Shown here: one piece after another, positions 23,948-32,835 of the stretch
How the letters are laid out: each line of letters opens with the position of its first letter
Numbering within the stretch: the first letter of the stretch is position 1
Assembly: GCA_949288065.1 (NCBI GenBank)
Contig: CASEIL010000021.1
Span: 1-33,309 of the forward strand
DNA from: an uncultured Phascolarctobacterium sp.
GTDB lineage: Bacteria > Bacillota > Negativicutes > Acidaminococcales > Acidaminococcaceae
Reading direction: 5' to 3'
Length of the DNA: 33,309 nucleotides
Notes under the pieces: generated by a model
Told to the model about the DNA's origin: nothing
Databases searched by the model: none
Seen by the model: only the letters and a program-made list of their open reading frames with translations
Position numbers and translations under genes: made by a program

Positions 23948-24982
23948 TCAGTTCGTAGTATTCGAGGCCATAAAGCCTTTTTTGTAAACGTCAACATTTT
24001 CTACCGCAAGGCCCGTGCCTAAAGCCACGCAGCTTAGCGCGTCGTCCGAAACATACACCGGCATGCCTGTATCGCGGCTCATAATGCGGTCCAAATTGCG
24101 CAAAAGCGAGCTGCCGCCCGTCATTACAACTCCCCTGTCCATAATGTCGGCTGCCAGTTCAGGCGGGGTGCGCTCCAGCGTGTTTCTTACAGCGTCCAAA
24201 ATGTTGGTTACAGGCTCGTCCAAAGCCTCGCACACCTGGTTGCTGTTAATGGTAATATTTTTCGGCAGGCCGCTTAACAAATCGCGTCCGCGGATGTCCA
24301 TTTCCTCCGGAGTTTCCAGCGGCATAGCGGTGCCGATGTTAATTTTAACCTCTTCCGCCGTGCGCTCGCCAATTAAAAGGTTAAAGGTTTTGCGGATATA
24401 GCGCACAATAGCGTCGTCCATAGCATCGCCGCCCGTGCGGATAGACTTGCTGACAACAATGCCGCCCAGCGAAATTACAGCCACCTCGCAGGTGCCGCCG
24501 CCGATATCTACAACCATGCTGCCCGTTGCCTCCTGCACCGGCAGGCCTGCGCCGATAGCGGCCGCCATCGGTTCTTCAATCAAATAAGCCTCGCGCGCGC
24601 CAGCCTGAATGGTAGCGTCGATAACCGCGCGTTTTTCAACCTCCGTAACACCAGATGGAACGCCAACAACAATGCGCGGGCGCACGATGGAATTTTTGCC
24701 GATAGCCTTTTTGATAAAAAATTTCAGCATCGACTGCGTAATGTCAAAATCGGCAATAACGCCGTCCTTCATCGGGCGGATGGCGATAATATGCCCCGGC
24801 GTGCGGCCAATCATCTGCTTGGCTTCCGCGCCGATAGCCAGCACCTCGTTATTTGCCTTATCCACCGCCACAACCGAAGGCTCGCGGATAATAATGCCCT
24901 TGCCCTTTACATGCACCAGCGTGTTTGCGGTGCCAAGGTCGATACCCATATCGTGAGAAAATTTATTAAAGAAACCAAACAT
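23948..24982 (-). CDS. mreB: MreB, bacterial actin
   Basis: A 344-residue actin-like ATPase that forms membrane-bound filaments and steers wall synthesis. The nucleotide-binding elements are [16 protein letters not shown] (phosphate 1, about residues 16-31), [17 protein letters not shown] (phosphate 2, about 158-174) and [13 protein letters not shown] in the adenosine region near 289-301. The short N-terminus [12 protein letters not shown] could be an amphipathic membrane helix. The ATG follows GAGGTG. It lies 10 bases after radC and starts the mreBCD block. Confidence 0.98.
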   Translation of the reverse strand: MFGFFNKFSHDMGIDLGTANTLVHVKGKGIIIREPSVVAVDKANNEVLAIGAEAKQMIGRTPGHIIAIRPMKDGVIADFDITQSMLKFFIKKAIGKNSIVRPRIVVGVPSGVTEVEKRAVIDATIQAGAREAYLIEEPMAAAIGAGLPVQEATGSMVVDIGGGTCEVAVISLGGIVVSKSIRTGGDAMDDAIVRYIRKTFNLLIGERTAEEVKINIGTAMPLETPEEMDIRGRDLLSGLPKNITINSNQVCEALDEPVTNILDAVRNTLERTPPELAADIMDRGVVMTGGSSLLRNLDRIMSRDTGMPVYVSDDALSCVALGTGLAVENVDVYKKGFMASNTTN

Positions 24983-24992
24983 TACTTACACC

Positions 24993-25709
24993 TCATTCAT
25001 CCAAATAACCGTTTTCTCTAAAACTAAAATACCTGCCATCGCCGATAATAATATGGTCTAACAGCGGTATGCCCATCACTGCGCCCGATTGTTTCAGCGC
25101 GCTTGTAAGGCGCCTGTCCTCAAGGCTCGGCGCCGGGTCTCCCGAAGGATGGTTATGCGCCGCCAGCACGCAGGCTGCCTTCGCCAGCATCGCCGGCGCA
25201 AACACATCGCGCGGATGCACAACCGCCGTATTCAGCGAGCCTTCTGCCACCTTCTGGCATTTTAAAAGCTGGTTTTTGCTGTCCAAAAGCAGCACCAAAA
25301 ACTTCTCCTTCTGCTCGTAACGCATACGCGGCATTAAAAACTCCGCGCACACCTCCGGTGAGGCCAGCTTTAATTTTTTCAGCGGCTGCGCCGCAGCCAC
25401 CCGCCTGCCCAGCTCCACAGCGGCAAGTATCGTCGCTGCCTTTGCCGGGCCAAGCCCTTTTATTTTAGCCAGGTCGGCCACATTGCGCGCCCGCGCGATA
25501 TTGCTGTATAAGCCGTCGTTGTCCGCCAGCTCCCTTGCAATATCCAGCGCTGAACGCTCGGTAGTGCCCGTCCTTATTAAAATCGCCAATAATTCCGAAT
25601 TACTTAAAACATCAGGGCCATGCTCAATCAGTTTTTCCCTGGGCCTGTCATCAGCCGGTAACAGCTTCATCTGCTGGCTCAAACAAAAATCATCCTTCCA
25701 AACAATCAT
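24993..25709 (-). CDS. radC: RadC-family JAB-domain protein
   Basis: A 238-residue RadC-like protein. The N-terminal helix-hairpin-helix part includes LSNSELLAILIRTGT and IKGLGPAKAATILAAVELGRR, and the C-terminal JAB/MPN metalloprotease-like domain has AAHNHPSGDPAPSLED with the expected metal-binding histidines and aspartate. The molecular role of RadC is unsettled despite its old name. The start is uncertain: ATG 25709 has no clear ribosome site, ATG 25670 begins at the usual family start (MKLLPADDRPREK) and a TTG at 25682 follows GGAAGG. radC directly before mreB is a common arrangement in Bacillota. Confidence 0.93.
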   Translation of the reverse strand: MIVWKDDFCLSQQMKLLPADDRPREKLIEHGPDVLSNSELLAILIRTGTTERSALDIARELADNDGLYSNIARARNVADLAKIKGLGPAKAATILAAVELGRRVAAAQPLKKLKLASPEVCAEFLMPRMRYEQKEKFLVLLLDSKNQLLKCQKVAEGSLNTAVVHPRDVFAPAMLAKAACVLAAHNHPSGDPAPSLEDRRLTSALKQSGAVMGIPLLDHIIIGDGRYFSFRENGYLDE

Positions 25710-25758
25710 CAAACAGCTGCCCAGGCCCGCACGCAGGCTAAGGCAAATATTCCAGTTT

Positions 25759-25795
25759 ATTATATCAAATTTTGCGCCTTATGTGTATACATAAG
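25759..25795 (-). promoter_or_regulatory. Promoter of radC-mre operon with overlapping dyad
   Basis: On the minus strand TACACA (25782-25787) and a perfect TATAAT (25759-25764) are 17 bases apart, about 50 bases before the earliest radC start. The -35 box lies inside a dyad, CTTATGT (25778-25784) and ACATAAG (25789-25795) with a four-base centre, which would suit a dimeric repressor. Confidence 0.55.
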
Positions 25796-25822
25796 CAGGC
25801 AACAATAAAAAATTTCACAAAT

Positions 25823-25851
25823 AAAAAACTGCCCATGCAGCGCACAGGCAG
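25823..25851 (-). terminator. Terminator after the zinc-ribbon gene
   Basis: On the minus strand CTGCC pairs with GGCAG, with an inner TGC/GCA stem and a small mismatch, and the hairpin (25829-25851) is followed by TTTTTT. It lies nine bases past the stop of the zinc-ribbon gene and upstream of the radC promoter. Confidence 0.75.
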
Positions 25852-25859
25852 CTAAAAAA

Positions 25860-26306
25860 TCAATCGTCGTCCCTGTCTTTTATTTTTCTTTCAAAGTCCA
25901 GCTCAAACCAGCGGCGGCGGAAGCCGGGCTTTTTCTTCCAGCCGTTAACGGCAAGCGTCAAAACTGCTTTTTCTACCAAATCGCGGTATTTTTTGCTTAC
26001 CTCTTCCGGCCCGTCGTAGCTAAAACCGCTAACCTTAAATTTATCGCTTTCGTAAATAACGGTGCCGTCATCCAAAACAGCCTGAAACCTGTTGCGCGTA
26101 CTGCCAAACAGCGACCACGGGCTGTCAATTTCCACCAGCTCTAAGCGGCAGTGTTCAACCTTAGGTTCCGGCGGCGTTGCGGGTTTTGCAGGCTCTGCCT
26201 TCACCTCTGCCGGCGCTTCGACTCCCTCATGCTGCACCTTTTTGCCGCACTTGCTGCAAAAAACGGAATCATCGGGCAATTCCTGCCCGCAATATCTGCA
26301 AAACAT
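25860..26306 (-). CDS. Zinc-ribbon protein of unknown function
   Basis: A 148-residue soluble protein that begins with a zinc ribbon: Cys3, Cys6, Cys17 and Cys20 (MFCRYCG...FCSKCGKK). A short linker rich in Pro, Glu and Ala (about 30-50) leads to a domain without a family I recognise, containing SPWSLFGSTRNRFQAVLDDGT and a basic C-terminal tail (RRRWFELDFERKIKDRDDD). There is no membrane segment. It is 12 bases after the gene for a two-segment membrane protein, so they probably form one operon and may interact. The ATG follows GAGGTG. No function is claimed. Confidence 0.8.
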   Translation of the reverse strand: MFCRYCGQELPDDSVFCSKCGKKVQHEGVEAPAEVKAEPAKPATPPEPKVEHCRLELVEIDSPWSLFGSTRNRFQAVLDDGTVIYESDKFKVSGFSYDGPEEVSKKYRDLVEKAVLTLAVNGWKKKPGFRRRWFELDFERKIKDRDDD

Positions 26307-26318
26307 CAGTCACACCTC

Positions 26319-27011
26319 TTATTTCTTCTGCGCAGCAGCGTCCTCTTTGGCTTCCTGCTCAGCAACTATTTCCTTGGCAAGTTTTTCATCAGCGTCAAGT
26401 TTTTCAACGGTTGTATCCAAAATCTCAGCCTCAGCTTCCCTCAGCTTTCTTTCGTTATTAACAATAACGCCTTCTTTAATCAGCATGTTAAAGTCAGCCA
26501 GTTCTTCCGGCACGTTAACGCGGTTCGGCATTTTTTCTGCCAAAGCGTCCATAACTTCTTTAGATGCCTTAAAGTAAATGCGCACATTCGCCTCGGTGCC
26601 GTTTTCAAAACTTCTGCGCCATGCCAAAGTCCACAGTGTGCGTGCGTCCAGCGCAGAGTTCAATCTGTAAGAATAACGGAACTTTACAGTGCGCATCAGC
26701 TTGGGCTGATAACTGAAAATAGCGGCAATTTCACGGTAAGGAATTTCAAAAACTTTGGTTTTGCCCCAAACATCGTGCTTAACAATTTTTAAATATTTGC
26801 GCTCCACGCTGATGTCATAGGTCGGTTTGCAGCGCAAAATCAAAATCCATACCAGCATGGCATAGAAAAAGATAGGCACCGGCTCAAGAATGTTTAAATA
26901 TACATAACGTAAAATAGAAACAATAAACATTACAAAGCAGGCAATGCCTACCACAGAATAAGTTATAACATATTTTTTATTGCGTTTGGTTGTATCAACA
27001 GCTAAGCTCAT
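26319..27011 (-). CDS. Membrane protein, PH-like domain suspected
   Basis: A 230-residue protein with two adjacent membrane helices (about residues 15-36 and 42-60) followed by a cytoplasmic domain that reads like a bacterial PH-type beta barrel (YDISVERKYLKIVKH, TKVFEIPYREIAAIFSY, TVKFRYSYRL). The last 60 residues are highly charged and Ala/Glu-rich and may form a coiled coil. The PH assignment is tentative. Start at the ATG 27011, seven bases after GGAGG; a TTG one codon earlier is less likely. It is first in a two-gene unit with the zinc-ribbon protein. Role unknown. Confidence 0.75.
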   Translation of the reverse strand: MSLAVDTTKRNKKYVITYSVVGIACFVMFIVSILRYVYLNILEPVPIFFYAMLVWILILRCKPTYDISVERKYLKIVKHDVWGKTKVFEIPYREIAAIFSYQPKLMRTVKFRYSYRLNSALDARTLWTLAWRRSFENGTEANVRIYFKASKEVMDALAEKMPNRVNVPEELADFNMLIKEGVIVNNERKLREAEAEILDTTVEKLDADEKLAKEIVAEQEAKEDAAAQKK

Positions 27012-27059
27012 CAAACAGCCTCCTAAAAATAAATATACTCAACGCTACTATTATACAGC

Positions 27060-27088
27060 AAAAAAGGATGGGAAACAAGTTCCCATCC
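27060..27088 (-). terminator. Terminator after the CoA-transferase gene
   Basis: GGATGGGAA (27066-27074) and TTCCCATCC (27080-27088) form a perfect nine-base-pair stem with a five-base loop; on the minus strand it is followed by TTTTTT. It closes the CoA-transferase transcript 52 bases past the stop. Confidence 0.92.
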
Positions 27089-27139
27089 TGTATATCAATA
27101 AAATTTTAAGTTGGATTGTTTTGAGATTTGAGTTACAAA

Positions 27140-28321
27140 TTAAACTGCTGCGTTTTCATGCAGTTCAGCAATTTTTTCATCGCTGAAGCCGAATTCTTTC
27201 AGCACTTCGTCGGTGTGCTGGCCAAGAATCGGAGCCGGTTTCTCTACACCGCAAGGCATTGCAGAGAATTTAATGGGCACACCGGGAATTTTCATCTTGC
27301 CGGCAGTCGGATGTTCAACCTCAACAATCATATCGCGGAAGTTAACCTGCGGGTCGTTTACAACCTTATCAATGGTGTTGATAGGTGCGCACGGAATTGC
27401 AGCTGCTTCCAGTTTTTCCAGCCAATGGTCGATAGTATCGGTTACGAAAATGCTGTCCAAAATTTCTTTCAGAGCAGGTTCGTTGTTGGTTCTGTCAGCA
27501 TTGGTAATGAAGCGCGGGTCTTCAAGGAGGTCCGGTCTATTAATTAAATCACAGAGCTTCTTCCAAAGTCTGTCGTTGCCTGCACCAACAATCAACAAGC
27601 CGTCGCTTGCGGTGAAGGATTCAAACGGGGTGATGGAAGGATGACGGTTTCCAAGCGGAACCGGGTTTACACCGTTTACAAAGTAACGACTTACAGCGTT
27701 TTCAAGAATTGCTACCTGGCAGTCAAGCATGGATACGTCAATTTCCTGGCCCACGCCGCTAACTTCGCGTTTGTAAAGAGCAGTGGTGATACCGGTTGCA
27801 AGGAAGATACCTGCAATAATATCGCCAACGGAAGCGCCTACGCGGCAGAAGGTATCTTTGTCAGGTCCGGTGATGCTCATGATACCGCCCATAGCTTGTA
27901 CAACAACGTCATAAGCGGGTTTCATGGTGTAAGGGCCGGTCTGGCCGAAGCCGGAGCAGGATGCATAAATAATTTTCGGGTTGATTTCCTTCAGTACGGA
28001 ATAATCAAGGCCGAATTTTTTCATCGTACCGGGTTTGAAGTTTTCAACAACAACGTCAGCTTTTTTAACCATTTCTTTAAAAACGGCTTTAGCTTCTTCA
28101 GACTTAAAGTTCATGGTCATGGAACGTTTGTTACGGTTCAGGCTCATGAAGTACGCGCTTTCTTTCCCGATAAAAGGTCCATAAGCACGGCTGTCGTCGC
28201 CAATTTTCGGCTGCTCGATGTGGATTACATTTGCACCCATGTCAGCAAGCATCATAGCAGCATAAGGGCCGGACAATACACGAGTGAGGTCCAGAACAAC
28301 TACATTTTCCAACGGTTTCAT
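27140..28321 (-). CDS. Class III (CaiB/BaiF) acyl-CoA transferase
   Basis: A 393-residue CoA-transferase of family III, the class with formyl-CoA:oxalate and carnitine CoA-transferases, which moves CoA between carboxylic acids through an aspartyl anhydride. The N-terminus (VVVLDLTRVLSGPYAAMMLADMG, two parts), the NRNKRSMTMNFKS segment and VVENFKPGTMKKFGLDY are standard. The catalytic Asp is expected in VGASVGDIIAGIF, which aligns with Asp169 of Oxalobacter Frc. The glycine loop GGGGQP of Frc is not present, so oxalate specificity is not supported. Start at ATG 28321 is nine bases after AGGAGG; ATG 28327 is too close. Its neighbours point to a succinate- or malonate-like substrate, which is inference. 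Confidence 0.92.
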   Translation of the reverse strand: MKPLENVVVLDLTRVLSGPYAAMMLADMGANVIHIEQPKIGDDSRAYGPFIGKESAYFMSLNRNKRSMTMNFKSEEAKAVFKEMVKKADVVVENFKPGTMKKFGLDYSVLKEINPKIIYASCSGFGQTGPYTMKPAYDVVVQAMGGIMSITGPDKDTFCRVGASVGDIIAGIFLATGITTALYKREVSGVGQEIDVSMLDCQVAILENAVSRYFVNGVNPVPLGNRHPSITPFESFTASDGLLIVGAGNDRLWKKLCDLINRPDLLEDPRFITNADRTNNEPALKEILDSIFVTDTIDHWLEKLEAAAIPCAPINTIDKVVNDPQVNFRDMIVEVEHPTAGKMKIPGVPIKFSAMPCGVEKPAPILGQHTDEVLKEFGFSDEKIAELHENAAV

Positions 28322-28416
28322 TATCATTTTCCTCCTGTTTGTAAAAAACTCTCTGATTCAAGCAATAAATCCGGGTTGCCCCTTAGTTATTGCCCATCAG
28401 CCAAACAATATTTATT

Positions 28417-28433
28417 CTGTGAGAGCCGCACAG
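28417..28433. promoter_or_regulatory. Possible operator before the CoA-transferase
   Basis: CTGTG and CACAG face each other across seven bases, 20 bases downstream of the proposed -10 box and within the untranslated leader. It could bind a dimeric regulator. The arms are only five bases, so chance is not excluded. Confidence 0.25.
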
Positions 28434-28452
28434 ACAAAATATTAACAAAGTT

Positions 28453-28481
28453 ATATTACCAAATAATTGTAAAAAAAGCAA
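28453..28481 (-). promoter_or_regulatory. Candidate promoter of the CoA-transferase
   Basis: Minus-strand TTGCTT (28476-28481) and TAATAT (28453-28458) are 17 bases apart, downstream of the transporter terminator and about 130 bases before the gene. Both boxes are imperfect. Confidence 0.35.
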
Positions 28482-28514
28482 ATTTTTTTGGCAAAATTGC
28501 CATTAAAATATAAT

Positions 28515-28539
28515 GCAGGTACGGTCAAGCCGTACCTGC
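28515..28539 (-). terminator. Hairpin terminator after the last transporter
   Basis: GCAGGTACGG (28515-28524) and CCGTACCTGC (28530-28539) make a perfect ten-base-pair stem with a five-base loop, 28 bases past the transporter stop. On the minus strand it is followed by ATTATATTTTA, a weak U-run, so partial read-through into the CoA-transferase is possible. Confidence 0.7.
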
Positions 28540-28566
28540 ATAAATCCGAAACTTAATTTCTATTTA

Positions 28567-29913
28567 TTAGAAACCAAGGATGCCGAAGAATACATAGCAT
28601 ACGATACCGGAAACGATGGACATGGAAAGACCCCAAATCAAAAGTTTACGGAACAGAACGCCTTTGTCTTCTTCTTCACCGGCAGATGCAATGCACAGTG
28701 CGCCCAAAGTGGACAGCGGAGAAGTATCTACCAGGTGAGAGCCAACGTCGATAGCAGAAATAATGCTTACGGGGTCGCCGCCGGTCAATTCTACCAGACC
28801 AGGGGTCATCGGCAGGAACATCGGCATTACTACACCAGAGCTGGAGGAGTAAGCAGAAATTACAGCCGGTACAAATGCAGTCCAGAAGCAAATGGTGGTC
28901 GGGCCAGCTACGGAAGCCATAACTTCAACGAGGAAGTTCAGGCCGCCGGCTTTATCCATAACGTCGATCAATACGGATACGCCGCAAACCATCATGATAA
29001 CGGACCAAGGCATTACTTTAACAGCAGCTTTGGAATCGCCATAGCCGGTAAGCATAAGTACGATAGAAAGAACGAAGGAGATAGAACCTACGTTGGAAAG
29101 CATGTTGAGAATAGGTTTCGGGAAAACGCCTTTCATACCAGGCAGGCCAGGAACAACAACGAGGATAATCAAAATTGCTACCATGAGCAAAGTGGTTTTC
29201 TGCGCAGCGTTGAACGGTTCCGGTTTCGGAGCCAGTTCGTCGATGTCGAGAGCTGCACCACGCTGTTCGCGCAACCATTTCAAACCGCCCATTACAAAGA
29301 AGCCGCCGATGTTAACGAAGCCTTGTGCAAGTTCGGAGTTGAAATGAATTTTCCATGCCAAAGTGTTCAGATAATCCGGAGAAAGACCAAGTTCGCCTGC
29401 CATTTTAGCAATTAAGCCGTTGGAGATGATGCCGGTAGGAGCAAACGGAGAGAATGCTGCACCGTTGCAGGCACCTACAACTAACAGGGTCATCAGGAAT
29501 GCCGGCATCCTAACTTTGGATGCGATAGCCATGGATACAGGAGCCATCAATGCGCAGCCTGCGATGTTGCCAGGGCCGATGGTGGTAACGAAAGTGCAAA
29601 GCACATAAATAATCAAAGGAACAAGTGCGGTGTTACCTTTGCAGGCACGAACGGAATAAGCGGTAAGCTTTTCCATGGTGCCGTTGGTCTGCGCCATACC
29701 AAAAAGGAAGGTTACGCCGACCAGAATCATGAACAGGCTCAGCGGGAATGCGTTCATAATTTTGGTAGCAGCAGTATTAGAGAATACGCCGCCTACGATA
29801 ATACCGAAAGCAATGCCGAGGAAGCCTACGTTCAAATCTTCATTTACGCAGGAAATACCAACGAGGATTACCAGCGCGAGAATGGACACTAATGCAGGAA
29901 GTGAAATATCCAT
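28567..29913 (-). CDS. MatC-type dicarboxylate carrier, copy 1
   Basis: A 448-residue integral membrane protein with about 11-12 hydrophobic segments, similar to the MatC_N/SLC13-like dicarboxylate carriers. The N-terminal block with GFLGIAFGIIVGGVFSNTAA, MILVGVTFLFGMAQTNGTME and TTIGPGNIAGCALMAPVSMAIA is the recognisable part. It most likely imports a C3-C4 dicarboxylate with a cation. It is the third of three tandem paralogues and the one with the complete ASKVRMPAFLM loop, which is damaged or shortened in the other two. ATG follows AGGAGG. Codon choice (GCA/GTT/GGT-rich) differs from the GC-rich mre genes and suggests high expression. Substrate not determined. Confidence 0.82.
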   Translation of the reverse strand: MDISLPALVSILALVILVGISCVNEDLNVGFLGIAFGIIVGGVFSNTAATKIMNAFPLSLFMILVGVTFLFGMAQTNGTMEKLTAYSVRACKGNTALVPLIIYVLCTFVTTIGPGNIAGCALMAPVSMAIASKVRMPAFLMTLLVVGACNGAAFSPFAPTGIISNGLIAKMAGELGLSPDYLNTLAWKIHFNSELAQGFVNIGGFFVMGGLKWLREQRGAALDIDELAPKPEPFNAAQKTTLLMVAILIILVVVPGLPGMKGVFPKPILNMLSNVGSISFVLSIVLMLTGYGDSKAAVKVMPWSVIMMVCGVSVLIDVMDKAGGLNFLVEVMASVAGPTTICFWTAFVPAVISAYSSSSGVVMPMFLPMTPGLVELTGGDPVSIISAIDVGSHLVDTSPLSTLGALCIASAGEEEDKGVLFRKLLIWGLSMSIVSGIVCYVFFGILGF

Positions 29914-30024
29914 AATTGTTTCCTCCTATTGTAGTAATAGACGGAATGTGAAACCGGACATTTGCACATAACGCAATTCCATTCTTAAATTGTTTCAGTT
30001 ATTCGGGATAACTTATACTGATTC

Positions 30025-31363
30025 TTACAGGCCGAGAACACCGAAGAATACGAAGCATACGATACCGGAAACGATGGACATGGAAAGGCCCCAAATCAAA
30101 AGTTTACGGAACAGAACGCCTTTATCTTCATAGTCAGGAGCAGATGCAATGCAGAGCGCGCCCAGAGTGGACAGCGGGGAAGTATCTACCAAGTGGGAAC
30201 CAACGTTGATAGAAGAAATGATACCGATTGCATCGCCGCCGGTCAATTCTACCAGACCAGGGGTCATCGGGAGGAACATCGGCATTACTACGCCAGAGCT
30301 GGAGGAGTAAGCAGAAATTACAGCCGGTACAAATGCAGCCCAGAAGCAAATGGTGGTCGGGCCAGCTACGGAAGACATGATCTGAACGAGGAAGTTCAGG
30401 CCGCCGGATTTATCCATTACGTCAATCAATACGGATACGCCGCAAACCATCATGATAACGGACCAAGGCATTACTTTAACAGCAGCTTTGGAGTCGCCAT
30501 AACCGGTGAGCATAAGAACGATAGAAAGAACGAAAGAGATAGAACCTACGTTAGAAAGCATGTTCAGAAGCGGTTTCGGGAACATGGATTTCATGCCAGG
30601 CAGGCCAGGAACAACTACTAAGAGGATGAGGATAGTAACCATCAACAGAGTAGTTTTCTGAGCAGCGTTGAACGGTTCCGGTTTCGGAGCCAGTTCGTCG
30701 ATGTCGAGGTCGGCACCGCGCTGTTCACTCAACCATTTCATGCCGCCCATTACCAGGAAGCCAACTACGGTTACGAAGCCTTGAGCAAGGGTGGATTTGA
30801 AGTATACCATCCATGCGATGGAGCTGAGGTCGTCGTTAGCGATACCAAGTTCCGGAGCGATTTTAGCGATGATGCCGTTGGAAATGATGCCGGTCGGTGC
30901 AAACGGAGAGAATGCAGCCGCGTTGCAGGCACCTACAACGAGCAGGGTCATCAGGAATGCTAACTTTACCAGCGATAGCCATAGCAACAGGAGCCATCAA
31001 TGCGCAGCCTGCGATGTTGCCAGGTCCGATAGTGGTCAAGAAGTCAGACAGCAAGAAAATAATGATAGGAATTAAAGCAGTGTTGCCTTTGCAAACACGG
31101 ATGGAATAAGCGGTGAGCTTTTCCATAGTGCCGTTGGTTTGTGCCATACCGAAGAGGAAGGTTACACCAACAAGAATCATGAACAAGCTAAGCGGGAAAG
31201 CATTCATAATTTTGGTAGCAGCGGTATCAGAGAATACGCCGCCTACGATAATACCGAATGCAATACCGAGGAAACCTACGTTGAGATCTTCGTTAACGCA
31301 GGAAATACCTACCAGAATAACCAATGCGAGAATAGACATTAATGCAGGAAGTGAAATATCCAT
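30025..31363 (-). pseudogene. MatC-type carrier, copy 2, frameshifted
   Basis: This copy starts like its neighbours (ATG at 31363 after AGGAGG, then MDISLPALMS) but the frame breaks near 30960. Compared with copy 1, eight bases are missing between GTTA and GCATTCC on the minus strand, so the protein reads AGKVSIPDD and terminates out of frame near 30863, while the matching downstream frame (AFLMTLLVVGACNAAAFSP...) continues intact to 30025. The missing bases fall exactly where copy 3 lacks 15 bases in frame. Apart from this, both halves are well conserved, so the lesion is recent, a phase-variable state or an assembly fault caused by the repeats. As written, no full-length carrier is made. 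Confidence 0.85.
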
Positions 31364-31503
31364 TATTTGGTCCCTCCTATTTTTCAAGATAAAATAGCTG
31401 GGGCTTGAAATCGGAATCTTTCACTTGTGCGAAAATACCACTCAGGATAAAGGACTATTTAGAGATTGTTTGAGTAAATAGCCAATAGTTAGTCTTGTAC
31501 TTC

Positions 31504-32835
31504 TTACAGTCCAAGCACACCGAAGAATACGAAGCATACGATACCGGAAACGATGGACATGGAAAGGCCCCAAATCAAAAGTTTACGGAACAGAATGCCT
31601 TTATCTTCATAGTCAGGAGCAGCTGCAATGCAGAGTGCGCCGAGGGTGGAAAGCGGAGAAGTATCTACCAAGTGGGAACCTACGTTGATAGCAGAGATGA
31701 TGGAGATAGCGTCGCCACCAGTCAGTTCTACCAAACCAGGAGTCATCGGCAGGAACATCGGCATAATTACGCCAGAGGAGCTGGAGTATGCAGAGAGAAC
31801 TGCCGGTACGAAAGCTGCCCAGAAGCAGATAGTGGTCGGGCCTGCAACAGAAGACATAATCTGTACAAGGAAGTTGAGGCCGCCGGATTTATCCATAACG
31901 TCGATCAATACGGATACACCGCAAACCATCATGATTACGGACCAGGGCATTACTTTTACAGCAGCCTTGGAATCGCCGTAACCGGTGAGCATAAGGATGA
32001 TAGAAAGTACGAAGGAAATAGATCCTACGTTAGAAAGCATGTTGGTAAGCATTTTCGGCAGGGTACCTTTAATACCAGGCAGGCCAGGAACAACTACCAA
32101 AAGAACCAGAATAGCTACGATAGCCAGAGTGGTGGTCTGTGCAGCGTTGAACGGTTCCGGTTTCGGAGCCAGTTCGTCGATGTCGAGAGAAGCACCTTTC
32201 TGTTCTTTCAGCCATTTAGCACCGCCCATTACCATAAAGCCTACTACAGTTACGAAACCTTGAGCAATGGTGGATTTGAAGTATACCATCCATGCAATAT
32301 AGTCAAGGTCGGTAGCCGGGATTCCGAGGTCCGGAGCAACTTTAGCGATGATGCCGTTGGAAATGATGCCGGTCGGTGCAAACGGAGAGAATGCAGCCGC
32401 GTTGCAGGCACCTACAACGAGCAGGGTCATCAGGAATGCGCCAGCAATTGCCATAGCAACAGGGGCCATCAAAGCGCAGCCTGCGATGTTGCCAGGTCCG
32501 ATAGTGGTCAGGAAGTCGGAAAGTAAGAAAATAATGATAGGAATTAAAGCAGTGTTACCTTTGCAGACACGAATGGAATAAGCAGTGAGTTTTTCCATGG
32601 TGCCGTTGGTTTGCGCCATACCAAAAAGGAAGGTTACGCCAACCAGAATCATAAACAGGCTCAGCGGGAAGGCATTCATAATTTTAGCTGCCGTCGTATC
32701 GCCGAAGATGCCGCCTACGATAATGCCGAAAGCAATACCTAAGAAGCCTACGTTAAGATCCTCATTCACGCAGGAAATACCTACAAGAATAACTAAAGCG
32801 AGGATGGACATTAATGCAGGAAGTGAAATATCCAA
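31504..32835 (-). CDS. MatC-type dicarboxylate carrier, copy 3, TTG start
   Basis: A 443-residue membrane protein, close paralogue of the other two carriers and first of the three to be transcribed. Its C-terminal 150 residues are nearly identical to copy 2. I start it at TTG 32835: this codon lies exactly where copies 1 and 2 have ATG (followed by DISLPAL) and has GGAGTG eight bases upstream; the in-frame ATG at 32856 has no ribosome site and no counterpart in the paralogues. The segment after AMAIAG lacks five residues (KVRMP-like) found in copy 1, in frame. Transport activity is likely but that loop loss could alter it. Confidence 0.82.
   Translation of the reverse strand: MDISLPALMSILALVILVGISCVNEDLNVGFLGIAFGIIVGGIFGDTTAAKIMNAFPLSLFMILVGVTFLFGMAQTNGTMEKLTAYSIRVCKGNTALIPIIIFLLSDFLTTIGPGNIAGCALMAPVAMAIAGAFLMTLLVVGACNAAAFSPFAPTGIISNGIIAKVAPDLGIPATDLDYIAWMVYFKSTIAQGFVTVVGFMVMGGAKWLKEQKGASLDIDELAPKPEPFNAAQTTTLAIVAILVLLVVVPGLPGIKGTLPKMLTNMLSNVGSISFVLSIILMLTGYGDSKAAVKVMPWSVIMMVCGVSVLIDVMDKSGGLNFLVQIMSSVAGPTTICFWAAFVPAVLSAYSSSSGVIMPMFLPMTPGLVELTGGDAISIISAINVGSHLVDTSPLSTLGALCIAAAPDYEDKGILFRKLLIWGLSMSIVSGIVCFVFFGVLGL

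Noticed and set aside
24993..25709. radC as a sign of a mobile element
   Set aside because: It is the chromosomal copy ahead of mreB in a normal operon; no integrase or element ends are near.
27140..28321. Reading the CoA-transferase and carriers as an oxalate-degradation module
   Set aside because: The transferase lacks the GGGGQP loop of Frc, no oxalyl-CoA decarboxylase is present and the carriers are not of the OxlT type.
28417..28433. A CRP-type site
   Set aside because: The arms are CTGTG/CACAG with the wrong spacing for TGTGA-N6-TCACA.
31495..32526. A 343-codon plus-strand open frame, and similar ones opposite the other carriers
   Set aside because: All are antisense to the MatC-type carriers and share repeat-like hydrophilic residues that mirror the carrier codons.
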